A stretch of 38,460 nt of DNA from Muribaculaceae bacterium (lineage in GTDB: Bacteria > Bacteroidota > Bacteroidia > Bacteroidales > Muribaculaceae), in assembly GCA_029063895.1 (NCBI GenBank), contig JAIDNJ010000050.1:1-38460 (forward strand). Reading direction: 5' to 3'. The translations under genes were made by a program, and so were the position numbers. The notes under the pieces were generated by a model. That model was given only the letters and a program-made list of their open reading frames with translations. It did no database searches and had not been told where the DNA came from. Within the stretch, counting starts at the first letter, position 1. Every line of letters begins with the position of its first letter. Below, piece by piece: positions 16,571 through 24,469 of the stretch.

Positions 16571-17605
16571 TCAGTATTTCACCTCACACTCGACATTCAT
16601 ACCGGCCCTGAGCAACTCCATTTCATCGCGCTTGTTGTCGGCCGTAAACACGATTCTGACCGGTACACGCTGGCGCACTTTCACAAAATTACCGGCCGAA
16701 TTATCCTGTGGCATTATTGAAAGAGATGATCCTGTAGCGCGTGAGATTGATTCAACTTCACCTGAAAATTCAACGCCGGGGATTGCATCCACCTTGATTG
16801 AGACCTTGCTTCCGGGAGCTATATGTTTCAACTGTGTTTCCTTATAGTTGGCGGTCACCCACACGTCCGACGAGTCTACAATATCAAGAAGAGTCTGACC
16901 CGGCTGCACGAGTTGGCCCTCCTGAATCTCCTTACGCGAGGTATAGCCGTCACATGGCGCTACAATCACACAATAAGACAAATTGAGTTCGGCCGTTTCA
17001 AGACGAGCCTTTGCAAGCTCGATACCGGCATCGGTCTGGGCTATGCGCTGGCGTGTCTCTGCCACTACCGACGATGAAGCCGATCGCTGACGCGCCAACA
17101 TTTCATAGCGTGCTTTCTTGGCCTCCATATCGGTTTGGGCAGCATCATACTGCTGACGGGTCACAGCGCCCTTCTCAAGCAAGCTCTTATATCGTTCAAA
17201 ATCGGTATTGGCAAGCTCCATCACAACTTTTGCCTCGGCAATCGATGCGTCGGTCACCGCTACATGGGCCGATGCCACACCGACACTGCGGTCGGCGACA
17301 TCGCGTCCGGCCATCGCATTCTGATAATCGGCACGCGCCTGGGCCACCTGAAGTTTCATTTCCGAGTCATCGATAATAACAAGAGTATCGCCTTTTTTTA
17401 CAGGCTCATACTCTTTGAAACAAACCTTGCTGATGTAGCCGCGTACACGGCAGTTTACCGGCACAATCTGTTGCTGAACTGTCGCATTATCGGTAAACTC
17501 AACATTGCCGAGGTGAACAAATTTAAGGCATACCGGAACAACGGCCGCCACGATGACAACAAGTGCCAGAATATATGATATGATTTTTTTAGTACGGTGG
17601 TTCAT
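16571..17605 (-). CDS. HlyD/EmrA-family periplasmic adaptor (membrane fusion protein)
   Basis: A 344-residue adaptor that links the MFS pump to the outer-membrane channel. It has one N-terminal membrane helix (IISYILALVVIVAAVVPVCL). A barrel-sandwich half follows (FTDNATVQQQIVPVNCRVRG ... EPVKKGDTLVIID), then a long coiled-coil hairpin (~80-205, rich in Ala/Gln/Glu). The second sandwich half is AELNLSYCVIVAPCDGYTSR, followed by a beta-barrel domain (VWVTANYKETQLKHIAPGS). Length and domain order are complete for EmrA-type adaptors. Its ATG overlaps the stop of the upstream tolC-like gene by 4 bases, implying translational coupling. Confidence 0.92.
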   Translation of the reverse strand: MNHRTKKIISYILALVVIVAAVVPVCLKFVHLGNVEFTDNATVQQQIVPVNCRVRGYISKVCFKEYEPVKKGDTLVIIDDSEMKLQVAQARADYQNAMAGRDVADRSVGVASAHVAVTDASIAEAKVVMELANTDFERYKSLLEKGAVTRQQYDAAQTDMEAKKARYEMLARQRSASSSVVAETRQRIAQTDAGIELAKARLETAELNLSYCVIVAPCDGYTSRKEIQEGQLVQPGQTLLDIVDSSDVWVTANYKETQLKHIAPGSKVSIKVDAIPGVEFSGEVESISRATGSSLSIMPQDNSAGNFVKVRQRVPVRIVFTADNKRDEMELLRAGMNVECEVKY

Positions 17606-18921
17606 ATTTTTCCTGATGTGAATAACAGTTTATAATAATAGTAAATGATATTTATGCGGGCATTGACAAGCTGCTGCTCGGCATCAAGCTTTGAGTTGGC
17701 AGCGTCAATCATGTCGGTGAGCAACGCCATATCGGCCTGAAAACGTGTCGAGGTCGTCATATAGTTGCGGTCGGCAAGCTCAACACTTTTTTCTTGAGTT
17801 TTAAGTTCGTCATAAGCCTCGATATAGTGGATATAGTCGGCATTTATACCCAGGCTTACATTTTGAGTAGCCGCCTCAAGATTGTCAATGGCCTTGCGGG
17901 TGGCTATTCGGCTTTTTGAAAGTGACCGGTTGTTTTTATAGAGCGATGACAGGTTATAGCTCACACCGACTCCTACATACCAGTAACTCAGATTACGGTT
18001 TATCGGGGGAACTTCTACCAGAATGGGACCGTCGAGAGTCCATCCGGCCTGAAGTCCGATTTTGGGTAGACGTTCACTCTTTACAAGAGACTCGGCCTTG
18101 CGGCTGATATCGACACCCGAACGTGCCAGCTTGAGCGCTGACGAGTTTGCAACCGCATCGCTTTGCCATGTCGATTCAGGTTCACACGGCAGCGATCGTG
18201 CCAGGATAGTTGAGTCGGGGACAATGACAGTGCCTTCGGGTAGTCCGGCTGTCAGTACAAGATTTCGGTTGAGAATGTCGAGATTGTTGTTGATTTTGAC
18301 AAGTTGCAGCTCGAGATTGGACACAAGCAGTTCATATCGGGTAATATCATTCTGCAACGCTACACCCTGTTCAAAACGAGCGTTCATCTGCGCAAGCACA
18401 CTACGGGCATTCTTTATATTGCTTTCAACGACTCCGCGCAGGTTATCAAACTTGTATATATCGAGGTATAGTCCGGCCAGACGCAGACGTATGTTGTCAC
18501 GCTGTAGATCGGTGGAATATCGGGCGGCGGTCGATTTGAGCTCGGCAAGCTCGATACCGGCCGTCACCGCACCACCCGTATAAACCGGCTGTGTGACATT
18601 TACCGACAGTCCGCTGCCAAAGTGTGGAATAGGAGCACGCTGATAGTCTGAAAAATCACGCTTTGTTGTAAAACCGTCGCCAATGTAACTTAACGAAAGA
18701 GATGTGTTGATGTCGGGTAAACGATTTGTGTGAGCGACCTCGACTTCCTGAATTGCCTCCTGTTCGGCTGTAAAATAAGGTCGGAGCTGAATGCTGTTTG
18801 TCTCGGCGATTTCAAACAGGGTTTCAATAGTCATCACCCGTCGATTTTGGCCGACAGCACACACTCCACCGCTCACGATAGCCGTCAATAACAGCCCCGT
18901 GAGCAATCGATGATTGTTCAT
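17602..18921 (-). CDS. TolC-family outer-membrane efflux channel
   Basis: A 439-residue outer-membrane efflux protein with a signal peptide (MNNHRLLTGLLLTAIVSGGVCA). It shows the duplicated TolC layout: each half has long helical segments (ETLFEIAETNSIQLRPYFTA ... RRDNIRLRLAGLYLDIYKFD-type heptads) alternating with beta strands (INTSLSLSYIGDG; GLQAGWTLDGP). The C-terminal half ends in helices with ...LDAEQQLVNARINIIYYYYK. It forms the exit duct for the HlyD-MFS pump encoded just downstream. It is the first gene of the operon; the stop overlaps the adaptor start by 4 bases. No TetR/MarR regulator is adjacent, so control is not evident beyond the upstream promoter. Confidence 0.92.
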   Translation of the reverse strand: MNNHRLLTGLLLTAIVSGGVCAVGQNRRVMTIETLFEIAETNSIQLRPYFTAEQEAIQEVEVAHTNRLPDINTSLSLSYIGDGFTTKRDFSDYQRAPIPHFGSGLSVNVTQPVYTGGAVTAGIELAELKSTAARYSTDLQRDNIRLRLAGLYLDIYKFDNLRGVVESNIKNARSVLAQMNARFEQGVALQNDITRYELLVSNLELQLVKINNNLDILNRNLVLTAGLPEGTVIVPDSTILARSLPCEPESTWQSDAVANSSALKLARSGVDISRKAESLVKSERLPKIGLQAGWTLDGPILVEVPPINRNLSYWYVGVGVSYNLSSLYKNNRSLSKSRIATRKAIDNLEAATQNVSLGINADYIHYIEAYDELKTQEKSVELADRNYMTTSTRFQADMALLTDMIDAANSKLDAEQQLVNARINIIYYYYKLLFTSGKI

Positions 18922-18959
18922 AGAGGAAAAATAATAATTTTTAGTGAGACAAGATAGAT

Positions 18960-18990
18960 GTAAACCGAACGTGACCCATCACGCTCCTAC
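18960..18990. repeat. REP-like palindrome in the efflux operon leader
   Basis: Core hairpin CGTGA-CCCA-TCACG (18970-18983) is flanked by GTAAACC on the left and CTCCTAC on the right, a degraded member of the GTAGG...CCTAC group seen at 14783-14808. It would lie in the transcribed leader of the tolC-like gene. Confidence 0.5.
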
Positions 18991-19147
18991 ATCATTTGAT
19001 ACAGCAAATTTTTCAATCGGCCTTGGTGATTGACGCTGTACTTTTCCAATTTTCAAGCACGCCCCAGTTCCTCACAACCGGAGCACAACCAAATTCATGT
19101 GATGTATTATTTCTCATTTAGACAGCGACTCTTTATGAATCGCAGTG

Positions 19148-19155
19148 CAAAGTTA
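19148..19155 (-). promoter_or_regulatory. -7 box for the efflux operon
   Basis: The minus strand reads TAACTTTG, a perfect TAnnTTTG, located just past the stop of the 2H phosphoesterase gene. It implies a ~220-base leader to the ATG at 18921. No strong -33 element is visible. Confidence 0.45.
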
Positions 19156-19177
19156 CAAAAAATTTGAACATCGACGG

Positions 19178-19747
19178 TCAGCCCATTTCACAAACTTTGT
19201 AACAAAAATAGGTTCCGGGGGCGATATTGTCATCATCATAATAAAACAGTCCGAGTTTGTCAAATCTGAACGTATGCCGGGTAAAACTCTGTTTCAATCC
19301 GTTATAGGCCTTCTTATATAACTCAAAGTCGGCGCCCCCTATGGCAACCGTCATGTGAAAAATATAGTCATTGTCATGCTCGGCCGGACATGGTCCGAAT
19401 TGTCGGTACAAATTTTCGTTCAAACATTTTTGGGCATCGACAAGCTGCCGGGTATCTTTTACCCGCAGACTGATACACCCCGATTCAACGCCGTTCAATA
19501 CGTTTGACGGGAATAAATCGATACCGACAAATTCAACATCGACAAGAGTAAGCGTTTTTGCAAATTCGTCAAAAAACTGCTCCATCTTTTCCAATGAAGG
19601 AATGACAAACGGTTGTTTCAATGAAACATGTTGGGGCAACCGGGCCATTTCAAAACCTGTGTTTCCCAAACGGTGAGCCTCCAACATCAGTTTGCGACCG
19701 TAGTTTTCAGCTTCAGTCTCGGCAATCAGGACTATTGTAGCTTTCAT
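19178..19747 (-). CDS. 2H phosphoesterase (2'-5' RNA ligase family)
   Basis: A 189-residue cytoplasmic protein of the 2H phosphoesterase fold, whose members hydrolyse or join 2',3'-cyclic or 2'-5' phosphodiester bonds. Both catalytic motifs are present: HVSL (His40-Ser42) in ARLPQHVSLKQPF and HMTV (His131-Thr133) in NDYIFHMTVAIGG. Length is normal for the family. It is the last gene of a three-gene minus-strand operon, 10 bases after the DUF486 gene. The actual substrate cannot be read from the sequence; 'RNA ligase' is a family label. Confidence 0.87.
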   Translation of the reverse strand: MKATIVLIAETEAENYGRKLMLEAHRLGNTGFEMARLPQHVSLKQPFVIPSLEKMEQFFDEFAKTLTLVDVEFVGIDLFPSNVLNGVESGCISLRVKDTRQLVDAQKCLNENLYRQFGPCPAEHDNDYIFHMTVAIGGADFELYKKAYNGLKQSFTRHTFRFDKLGLFYYDDDNIAPGTYFCYKVCEMG

Positions 19748-19757
19748 TTTGGCTATT

Positions 19758-20129
19758 TTACTTCATAAACACGAGGTAGACCGCTCCGATAAGCAGAACC
19801 ATCGCAAGCATATGATTCCACTTCAATGTAAACCCCTCAAAGGCGATGTAGCTGAAAATGACAAAGACCACAAGCGTGATCACCTCCTGCATCACCTTGA
19901 GCTGCATGAGCGAGAACGGGCCTCCGTTACCCTCAAAACCCACACGGTTGGCGGGCACCTGAAAACAGTATTCGAGCAACGCGATGCCCCATGAAAAGAG
20001 GATGACAACATACAGCGGCCAGTTGGTTGACACACCTGACTGGCCGAGTTTAAGATGACCATACCACGCGAAGGTCATGAAAATATTGGAGACAATAAGT
20101 AACAGCAGGGTAGTTATAGCCGGACTCAT
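19758..20129 (-). CDS. DUF486 / DMT-like small membrane protein
   Basis: A 123-residue inner-membrane protein with four hydrophobic helices (about 5-22, 37-55, 75-95 and 103-120). It matches DUF486, a small family related to EmrE/DMT transporters: TFAWYGHLKLG, LFSWGIALLEYCFQVPANR and the FSLMQLKVMQEVITLVVF segment are all typical. The molecular function of DUF486 is not known. It sits between the Ntn-hydrolase (12 bases upstream) and the 2H phosphoesterase (10 bases downstream), in the same operon. Confidence 0.88.
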   Translation of the reverse strand: MSPAITTLLLLIVSNIFMTFAWYGHLKLGQSGVSTNWPLYVVILFSWGIALLEYCFQVPANRVGFEGNGGPFSLMQLKVMQEVITLVVFVIFSYIAFEGFTLKWNHMLAMVLLIGAVYLVFMK

Positions 20130-20141
20130 TGATAGATATGT

Positions 20142-21218
20142 TTAGTTTTCTCGGTTAAGCTGTGAACGACGGTTTTTATAACTCTCTGCACTCTGTCGAC
20201 GCTGCTCGGGATCGTAGGCTCTTACCTGGTCGAGGTCAAGATAATGGCTACCGCTGCCGCGCTTGATTGAGAACACCGAATTTTTACGGTCGATTGTTTC
20301 CTGACAATAGGGCGACAGGAAACCGGGAAGCGTCGGTTCGAGTTCAGCCGGGACATTGTTGATAGTAACGGCCTTGACATGAGAAACCGGCGGATAACCA
20401 ACAACACTCCACATTGTCATATCTTCGGGTGTTTCACCGGGCAACATTCCCTCGATAACGATTGAAGCCGACGAGCTTTTTCGGGGAACAAAATCCTGGT
20501 CAACAGCCCAGCGGTCACCGCTCTTCATGAAGTCACGGCCAATGAGCGAGTGATAATAAGAACGCGAGATACCCTCGGTAAAGAGTTCGGGAACAATATC
20601 GCGGGTGGCTGCATGGGGTTCGATCCAATAGCGGGCATTATTCTCGCGGATGTAGCCATAACCGCCATCTTCCTCTCCTGAAACCGAGTAATTGGTGCGG
20701 ACTATAATACCGTCGGCCTCGTCATCAAGCAGGAAACGTTTGAAATTATGATCATCGGTTTCATAGTAGGCTCCATGCCCCTCGGCATCGAGCACACCGA
20801 AATTGGCCTGCACTCCAAGCGGCTTTGGAAGCGCGGCAAGAAGCTCTTCAAAATCTTTAAGCGTGCGGCATTTTTCAAGAGCATGACGCATCACGACACC
20901 CTCCTGGTCCTGAAGCTTAGCAGTGTCGGGCATGAGGTTATATGAAGCTGTGTTCATGATTGCAAAGCCTGCATCATTCATGCCCATCCATGCGCTTTCG
21001 AGCAATGAGTCACCGCCGTTATAAAGAGCCACAAATCCGTGATTGCCGTCTTTTGGCTCGACGCGAGCTATAAAGTTTTGCTCGGCACCGGTATCACGGT
21101 GTTTCCATATTAACGGACGACCGTTTTTAGTAACTTTACCGCTGATGATAGCCGACGTACAAGCCATGCCGGCCTGCACTGAAACGATGAGCATAATGAG
21201 CACTAACAATTTTTTCAT
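20142..21218 (-). CDS. Secreted Ntn-hydrolase of the C45 / linear amide hydrolase type
   Basis: A 358-residue secreted hydrolase. A signal peptide (MKKLLVLIMLIVSVQAGMA) ends just before Cys20 in CTSAIISGK. In choloylglycine-hydrolase and acyltransferase-like N-terminal nucleophile enzymes the chain begins with a catalytic Cys in exactly this C-T-S context, so signal peptidase cleavage itself may expose the nucleophile. Further family-like segments are RPLIWKHRDTG, WMGMNDAGFAIMNTASYN and GVQANFGVLDAEGHGAYYET. Such enzymes cleave linear amide bonds (conjugated bile acids, penicillins, acylated amino acids); which bond is cleaved here is unknown. A lipobox reading of the same Cys is possible but poor (no Leu at -3). 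First gene of a three-gene operon. Confidence 0.78.
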   Translation of the reverse strand: MKKLLVLIMLIVSVQAGMACTSAIISGKVTKNGRPLIWKHRDTGAEQNFIARVEPKDGNHGFVALYNGGDSLLESAWMGMNDAGFAIMNTASYNLMPDTAKLQDQEGVVMRHALEKCRTLKDFEELLAALPKPLGVQANFGVLDAEGHGAYYETDDHNFKRFLLDDEADGIIVRTNYSVSGEEDGGYGYIRENNARYWIEPHAATRDIVPELFTEGISRSYYHSLIGRDFMKSGDRWAVDQDFVPRKSSSASIVIEGMLPGETPEDMTMWSVVGYPPVSHVKAVTINNVPAELEPTLPGFLSPYCQETIDRKNSVFSIKRGSGSHYLDLDQVRAYDPEQRRQSAESYKNRRSQLNREN

Positions 21219-21255
21219 GAAGATATCGAGTTTTAGTGTTGATCGGTTTATTTCG

Positions 21256-21263
21256 CAAATTTA
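21256..21263 (-). promoter_or_regulatory. -7 box for the Ntn-hydrolase operon
   Basis: The minus strand reads TAAATTTG (TAnnTTTG), about 38 bases before the ATG at 21218. The -33 region is poor. It is divergent from the thioesterase promoter 40 bases away. Confidence 0.45.
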
Positions 21264-21303
21264 GTGAATTTATTTGATTACCGACGGTTTTTGAGTCTAT
21301 GAT

Positions 21304-21334
21304 TTTGTAAAAACGCATATTATTCTTATCTTTG
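21304..21334 (+). promoter_or_regulatory. Complete Bacteroidetes promoter for thioesterase-dprA
   Basis: TTTG (21304-21307) and TATCTTTG (21327-21334) are separated by 19 bases, matching both consensus elements exactly. The transcript would begin near 21341, giving a leader of only ~14 bases before the ATG at 21355. Confidence 0.8.
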
Positions 21335-21354
21335 GATGTTGAATATAAAATTTT

Positions 21355-21765
21355 ATGACCGACAACAAGCCATTTATATTTGAATGTGAAATCGAGGTTC
21401 GCGACTATGAACTCGATGCCGAGGGCATTGTCAATAATGCCAACTATCTTCATTATCTTGAGCATACACGCCACCTGTTTTGTAAATCAGAAGGCTTCTC
21501 GTTTGCCGATATGAGAAAACAGGGTATCGACCCGGTGCTTGCAAAAGTAACCATCAGCTATCACACCCCGCTTGTTTCGGGTGATGTTATGACAAGCCGT
21601 CTGAACATGCGCCGTGTGGGTCCTCGATTCATTTTTAACCAATGGATCATTAACAGTAAAGGTCAGTCGGTTGTAAAGGCCGAGGTGACGGTTGTAGCCC
21701 TTGTCAACGGCAAACTGTCGCGTGGTGACGAACTGGCAGCCCCGTTTACCAAATATCTCGATTAA
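21355..21765 (+). CDS. Hotdog-fold acyl-CoA/acyl-ACP thioesterase (YbgC/FadM-like)
   Basis: A 136-residue cytoplasmic thioesterase of the 4-hydroxybenzoyl-CoA thioesterase type. The signature is VRDYELDAEGIVNNANYLHYLEHTR: the Asp/Gly/Val/Asn/Tyr pattern forms the hotdog active site, followed by the long central helix. The core strands are AKVTISYHTPLVSGD and FIFNQWIINSKGQSVVKAEVTVVAL. Such enzymes hydrolyse acyl-CoA or acyl-ACP to free acids. The substrate is not predictable. It has an excellent promoter, and its stop is 28 bases before the dprA start, so the two genes are cotranscribed. Confidence 0.88.
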   Translation: MTDNKPFIFECEIEVRDYELDAEGIVNNANYLHYLEHTRHLFCKSEGFSFADMRKQGIDPVLAKVTISYHTPLVSGDVMTSRLNMRRVGPRFIFNQWIINSKGQSVVKAEVTVVALVNGKLSRGDELAAPFTKYLD

Positions 21766-21793
21766 ATTCAAATTCTCTTATTACTTCACGGCC

Positions 21794-22930
21794 ATGAATC
21801 CCGCTCCTCCAAATTTCACCCGTAAAAACTCCGAGCTGGTGCTACGCATAGCCCTTAGCCGGCTTAAAGGGATGACTATCGGGTTTGCGGGAATGATTGA
21901 GTCGAGGTTTGCTTCATTGTCCGAATTTTTTGAATCGGACACCCGGACCATAGCCGCCATCCTCGGGTCTCAATCGCTCAAGATGTTTGACCGTGACGTG
22001 AGAGATGAAGCCTTGAGAACAGCCCGGGCCGAGGAAGAATGGATTACCGTCAACAAGGTAAGACCGCTCTACTTTACTGATGCTGCCTATCCCCAGCGTC
22101 TGCTCGATTGTCCCGATGCGCCTGTGATACTCTATACCATCGGCAATACCGACTTTAATACCCGTCATGTGATTGGAATCGTCGGTACCCGACATGCGAC
22201 TGTCTACGGGCTGTCGTTTATATCCCGTTTTTTAAAAGAACTGTCGGCTTCCATTCCCGACCTCATTACAGTCAGCGGTCTTGCATACGGTATTGACATT
22301 GCCGCCCATCGCGATTCACTGACCAACAATATCCCTACAGTCGGAGTTGTCGCCCACGGGCTCTCGACAATCTACCCGGCCTCCCATCGCAAAGATGCGG
22401 CCAACATGGTTCGCAACAATGGAGCCATCATCACCGAGTATATTCACGATGCACCGGTTCATCGAGGTAATTTCCTTACTCGAAACCGTATTATAGCCGG
22501 GATGTGTGATGCCATCATCGTTGTCGAATCGGCAACCAAAGGGGGCGCCTTACTCACCGCCCGTATTGCCGGAGACTATAACCGTGATGTCTTTGCAGTA
22601 CCCGGACGCATCAACGACATTTACAGTGCCGGTTGCAACGAACTTATCATAAAAAACCGGGCGGCGATGCTCATGTCGGCCTCGGGACTATGCGATGCGA
22701 TGGGATGGACGCCGGTCAAAAACGAAGGAATACAACATGAAATCGTCATTGAACTATCTGACGAAGAACAAAAAATAGCCGACTATCTCACCCGGCACGG
22801 AGAATCATTTCTTAACAAAATGTCGGTTGACCTTAATATAGTCACTCACCGGCTGATTCAGACTCTCGGCGAAATGGAATTTAACGGAGTGGTAATCAGT
22901 CATCCGGGCGGCAAGTATTCTCTTGCCTGA
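21794..22930 (+). CDS. dprA: DNA-processing protein DprA (Smf)
   Basis: A 378-residue DprA, which loads RecA onto incoming single-stranded DNA during natural transformation. I chose the ATG at 21794: the longer open frame would overlap the thioesterase gene by 65 bases. An N-terminal helical region (~1-95) is followed by the Rossmann-like core. Core motifs are IGIVGTRHATVYG near 122, SGLAYGIDIAAH near 162, RNRIIAGM near 231, and ESATKGGALLTARIA followed by FAVPGRI. The C-terminal winged helix is ~310-378 (LSDEEQKIADYL ... VDLNIVTHRLIQTLGEME). All core motifs are intact. Many Bacteroidales carry dprA without obvious competence, so its cellular role here is not certain. Confidence 0.95.
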   Translation: MNPAPPNFTRKNSELVLRIALSRLKGMTIGFAGMIESRFASLSEFFESDTRTIAAILGSQSLKMFDRDVRDEALRTARAEEEWITVNKVRPLYFTDAAYPQRLLDCPDAPVILYTIGNTDFNTRHVIGIVGTRHATVYGLSFISRFLKELSASIPDLITVSGLAYGIDIAAHRDSLTNNIPTVGVVAHGLSTIYPASHRKDAANMVRNNGAIITEYIHDAPVHRGNFLTRNRIIAGMCDAIIVVESATKGGALLTARIAGDYNRDVFAVPGRINDIYSAGCNELIIKNRAAMLMSASGLCDAMGWTPVKNEGIQHEIVIELSDEEQKIADYLTRHGESFLNKMSVDLNIVTHRLIQTLGEMEFNGVVISHPGGKYSLA

Positions 22931-22971
22931 CCTCCCCTCTCCCACCTATGTAAAACTTAAAATCTACTGTT

Positions 22972-23850
22972 ATGGAACAAAAAAAGATTATTCCCTCTTC
23001 TGAACTGATTATAAACAGCGACGGTTCGGTTTTTCATCTTCACCTCAAACCCGAACAACTCACCGACCGCATTATCCTCGTCGGTGACCCGGAACGCGTC
23101 AACATGGTTGCCGAGTATTTTGATGAAAAGACTTTTGAAGTGCAGTCGCGCGAATTTCACACGATTGGCGGCACCTATAAAGGAAAACCTATAATGTGTC
23201 TCAGTCATGGTATAGGCCCCGACAATATCGACATCGTCATCAACGAGCTTGATGCTCTCGCCAACATCGACTTCACCACTCGCGAGGTCAAGGAGAATCA
23301 CCGCACGCTGACCCTCGTCCGCATAGGCACATCGGGTGCCCTTCAGCCCGAACTAAAACTCGGCACACCTGTGATTGCCGAGAAATCAATAGGCTTTGAC
23401 GGCGTCCTCAACTACTATGCCGGCCGCAACGAGGTTGCCGACCTTGAATTTGAAAAAGCATTTGTCGAGCACACCGACTGGAATCCACTTTGGGCTCGCC
23501 CCTATGTCGTTGATGCCGACCCCGAGCTTGTAGAGTGCATCGGACGCGACGACATGGTGCGCGGCAATACCATTTCGGCTGTCGGCTTTTATGGTCCGCA
23601 AGGGCGTGAGGTACGTCTGTCACTTGCCAATCCCGGACTAAACCGTTCTATTGAAGAATTCCGCTTTGGTGACCGTAAAATCACAAACTACGAAATGGAA
23701 TCGGCACCCCTACAGGGTCTCGGACGACTGATGGGTCACAAAGCTATGACCGTCTGCTCCATCATTGCCAACCGCATGAATACCGATGCCAACCCCAACT
23801 ACAAGACCGCCGTCCGCGACCTAGTGGCCACGGTTCTCGACCGCATCTGA
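22972..23850 (+). CDS. Nucleoside phosphorylase (uridine phosphorylase-like)
   Basis: A 292-residue cytoplasmic enzyme of the PNP/UDP family-1 fold, which splits nucleosides with phosphate into base and ribose-1-phosphate for salvage. Diagnostic segments are IILVGDPERV (near 35-43, phosphate site), LSHGIGPDNIDIVINEL, VRIGTSGALQ (near 117-126) and NYEMESAPL (near 239), the ribose-binding Met-Glu motif. The length exceeds that of E. coli uridine phosphorylase (253) because of an internal stretch near 120-190, as in the Bacteroidetes form. Uridine is the most likely substrate but is not proven. It lies 41 bases after dprA on the same strand, possibly on the same transcript. Confidence 0.88.
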   Translation: MEQKKIIPSSELIINSDGSVFHLHLKPEQLTDRIILVGDPERVNMVAEYFDEKTFEVQSREFHTIGGTYKGKPIMCLSHGIGPDNIDIVINELDALANIDFTTREVKENHRTLTLVRIGTSGALQPELKLGTPVIAEKSIGFDGVLNYYAGRNEVADLEFEKAFVEHTDWNPLWARPYVVDADPELVECIGRDDMVRGNTISAVGFYGPQGREVRLSLANPGLNRSIEEFRFGDRKITNYEMESAPLQGLGRLMGHKAMTVCSIIANRMNTDANPNYKTAVRDLVATVLDRI

Positions 23851-23858
23851 CAAAAAAA

Positions 23859-23926
23859 CACGTGCCCTACATCAAACACTGAAAGAGGGTATGTAGGGAC
23901 GTGCCCTTGGCACGTAGTGGGTGGTA
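23859..23926. repeat. REP-like nested palindrome after the phosphorylase gene
   Basis: ACACGTGCCCTACAT pairs with ATGTAGGGACGTG across 18 bases. The right arm overlaps a second hairpin (ACGTGCC-CTT-GGCACGT). It has the same ends as the repeats at 12131 and 8294. It lies 9 bases past the stop codon, so it may also act in transcript ending or protection. Confidence 0.6.
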
Positions 23927-23957
23927 ATCAGATAATTGCATTTCTTATGACCTGCTT

Positions 23958-24180
23958 TCGTCGGAGACGATAAACAATCTTAAGCCCCACAATGGAGCCC
24001 GACAGAGCGGATTTGTGGGGTAGAGAGTCAATACCGCACCTCACATCATCGGAGATGATGAACATCATCACACTGGGTTCATCGTATCCGACGATGGGTA
24101 TAGGGTGTGAGGCCGCATGCCCCACCAAGTCGCTGACGCGCCATGATGGGGTTTAAGCTTGTTAATGGTCTTCGACCAAT
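23958..24180. repeat. 223-bp structured repeat element, copy C
   Basis: Full-length second copy, same orientation as copy A. Left end TCGTC-GGA-GACGA, then TAAACAATCTTAAGCCCC; right end GGGGTTTAAGCTTGTTAATGG and TTCGACCAAT. Several inner stems differ from copy A on both arms while staying paired: CCCCACAA/TTGTGGGG, and CATCATC-GGA-GATGATG. An extra CCTCACA/TGTGAGG stem encloses the two central hairpins. Confidence 0.8.
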
Positions 24181-24232
24181 TCGCCGACTCTCCCGTCCTA
24201 TTGTTCTCCTATCAAAACTTTATTTGAGCGGG

Positions 24233-24304
24233 CAGGACGCGAAATATCGTCCCCTCATCATAGTATAACAAGGCGCCGGGCCAATTTTTATTTGACACAG
24301 CGCC
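24233..24304. repeat. Degenerate REP-like palindrome plus orphan terminator-like hairpin
   Basis: AGGACGCGA-AATA-TCGTCCCCT (24234-24255) is a decayed relative of the perfect palindrome at 14835. Next to it, 24272-24304 forms a 12-of-13-pair hairpin on the minus strand (GGCGCTGTGTCAA with TTGGCCCGGCGCC). This is the TCAA/TTGA terminator design, but with no gene ending here and no T run. Bases 24305-24413 hold nothing I recognise. Confidence 0.55.
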
Positions 24305-24413
24305 CATGTATTCTAATAAAAATCATTGTTTTAGACATCCGATGTCGATTGCTCGGTATCCCGCTAACGTTGCAGAAATATAGACTCTTTCATAATATTC
24401 CAACCTTAATAAT

Positions 24414-24446
24414 AAAGCGATACATCATATTTTGACATACCGCTTT
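24414..24446 (-). terminator. Terminator-like hairpin after the rhodanese gene
   Basis: A 13-bp stem (AAAGCGGTATGTC with GATGTATCGCTTT) forms only on the minus strand, where all three non-Watson-Crick positions are G-U pairs. The tail ATTATT is weak in T. It lies 24 bases past the stop. Confidence 0.6.
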
Positions 24447-24469
24447 TAGAACTGTTACTATACTTAATT

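Noticed and set aside
12130-24310. CRISPR array
   Set aside because: The repeats are kilobases apart, of unequal length and in both orientations; there are no regular spacers and no cas genes.
23851-24469. tRNA or small RNA gene in the long gap before the rhodanese gene
   Set aside because: No cloverleaf or known RNA pattern; the structure present is explained by the repeat element, the palindromes and the terminator-like hairpins.
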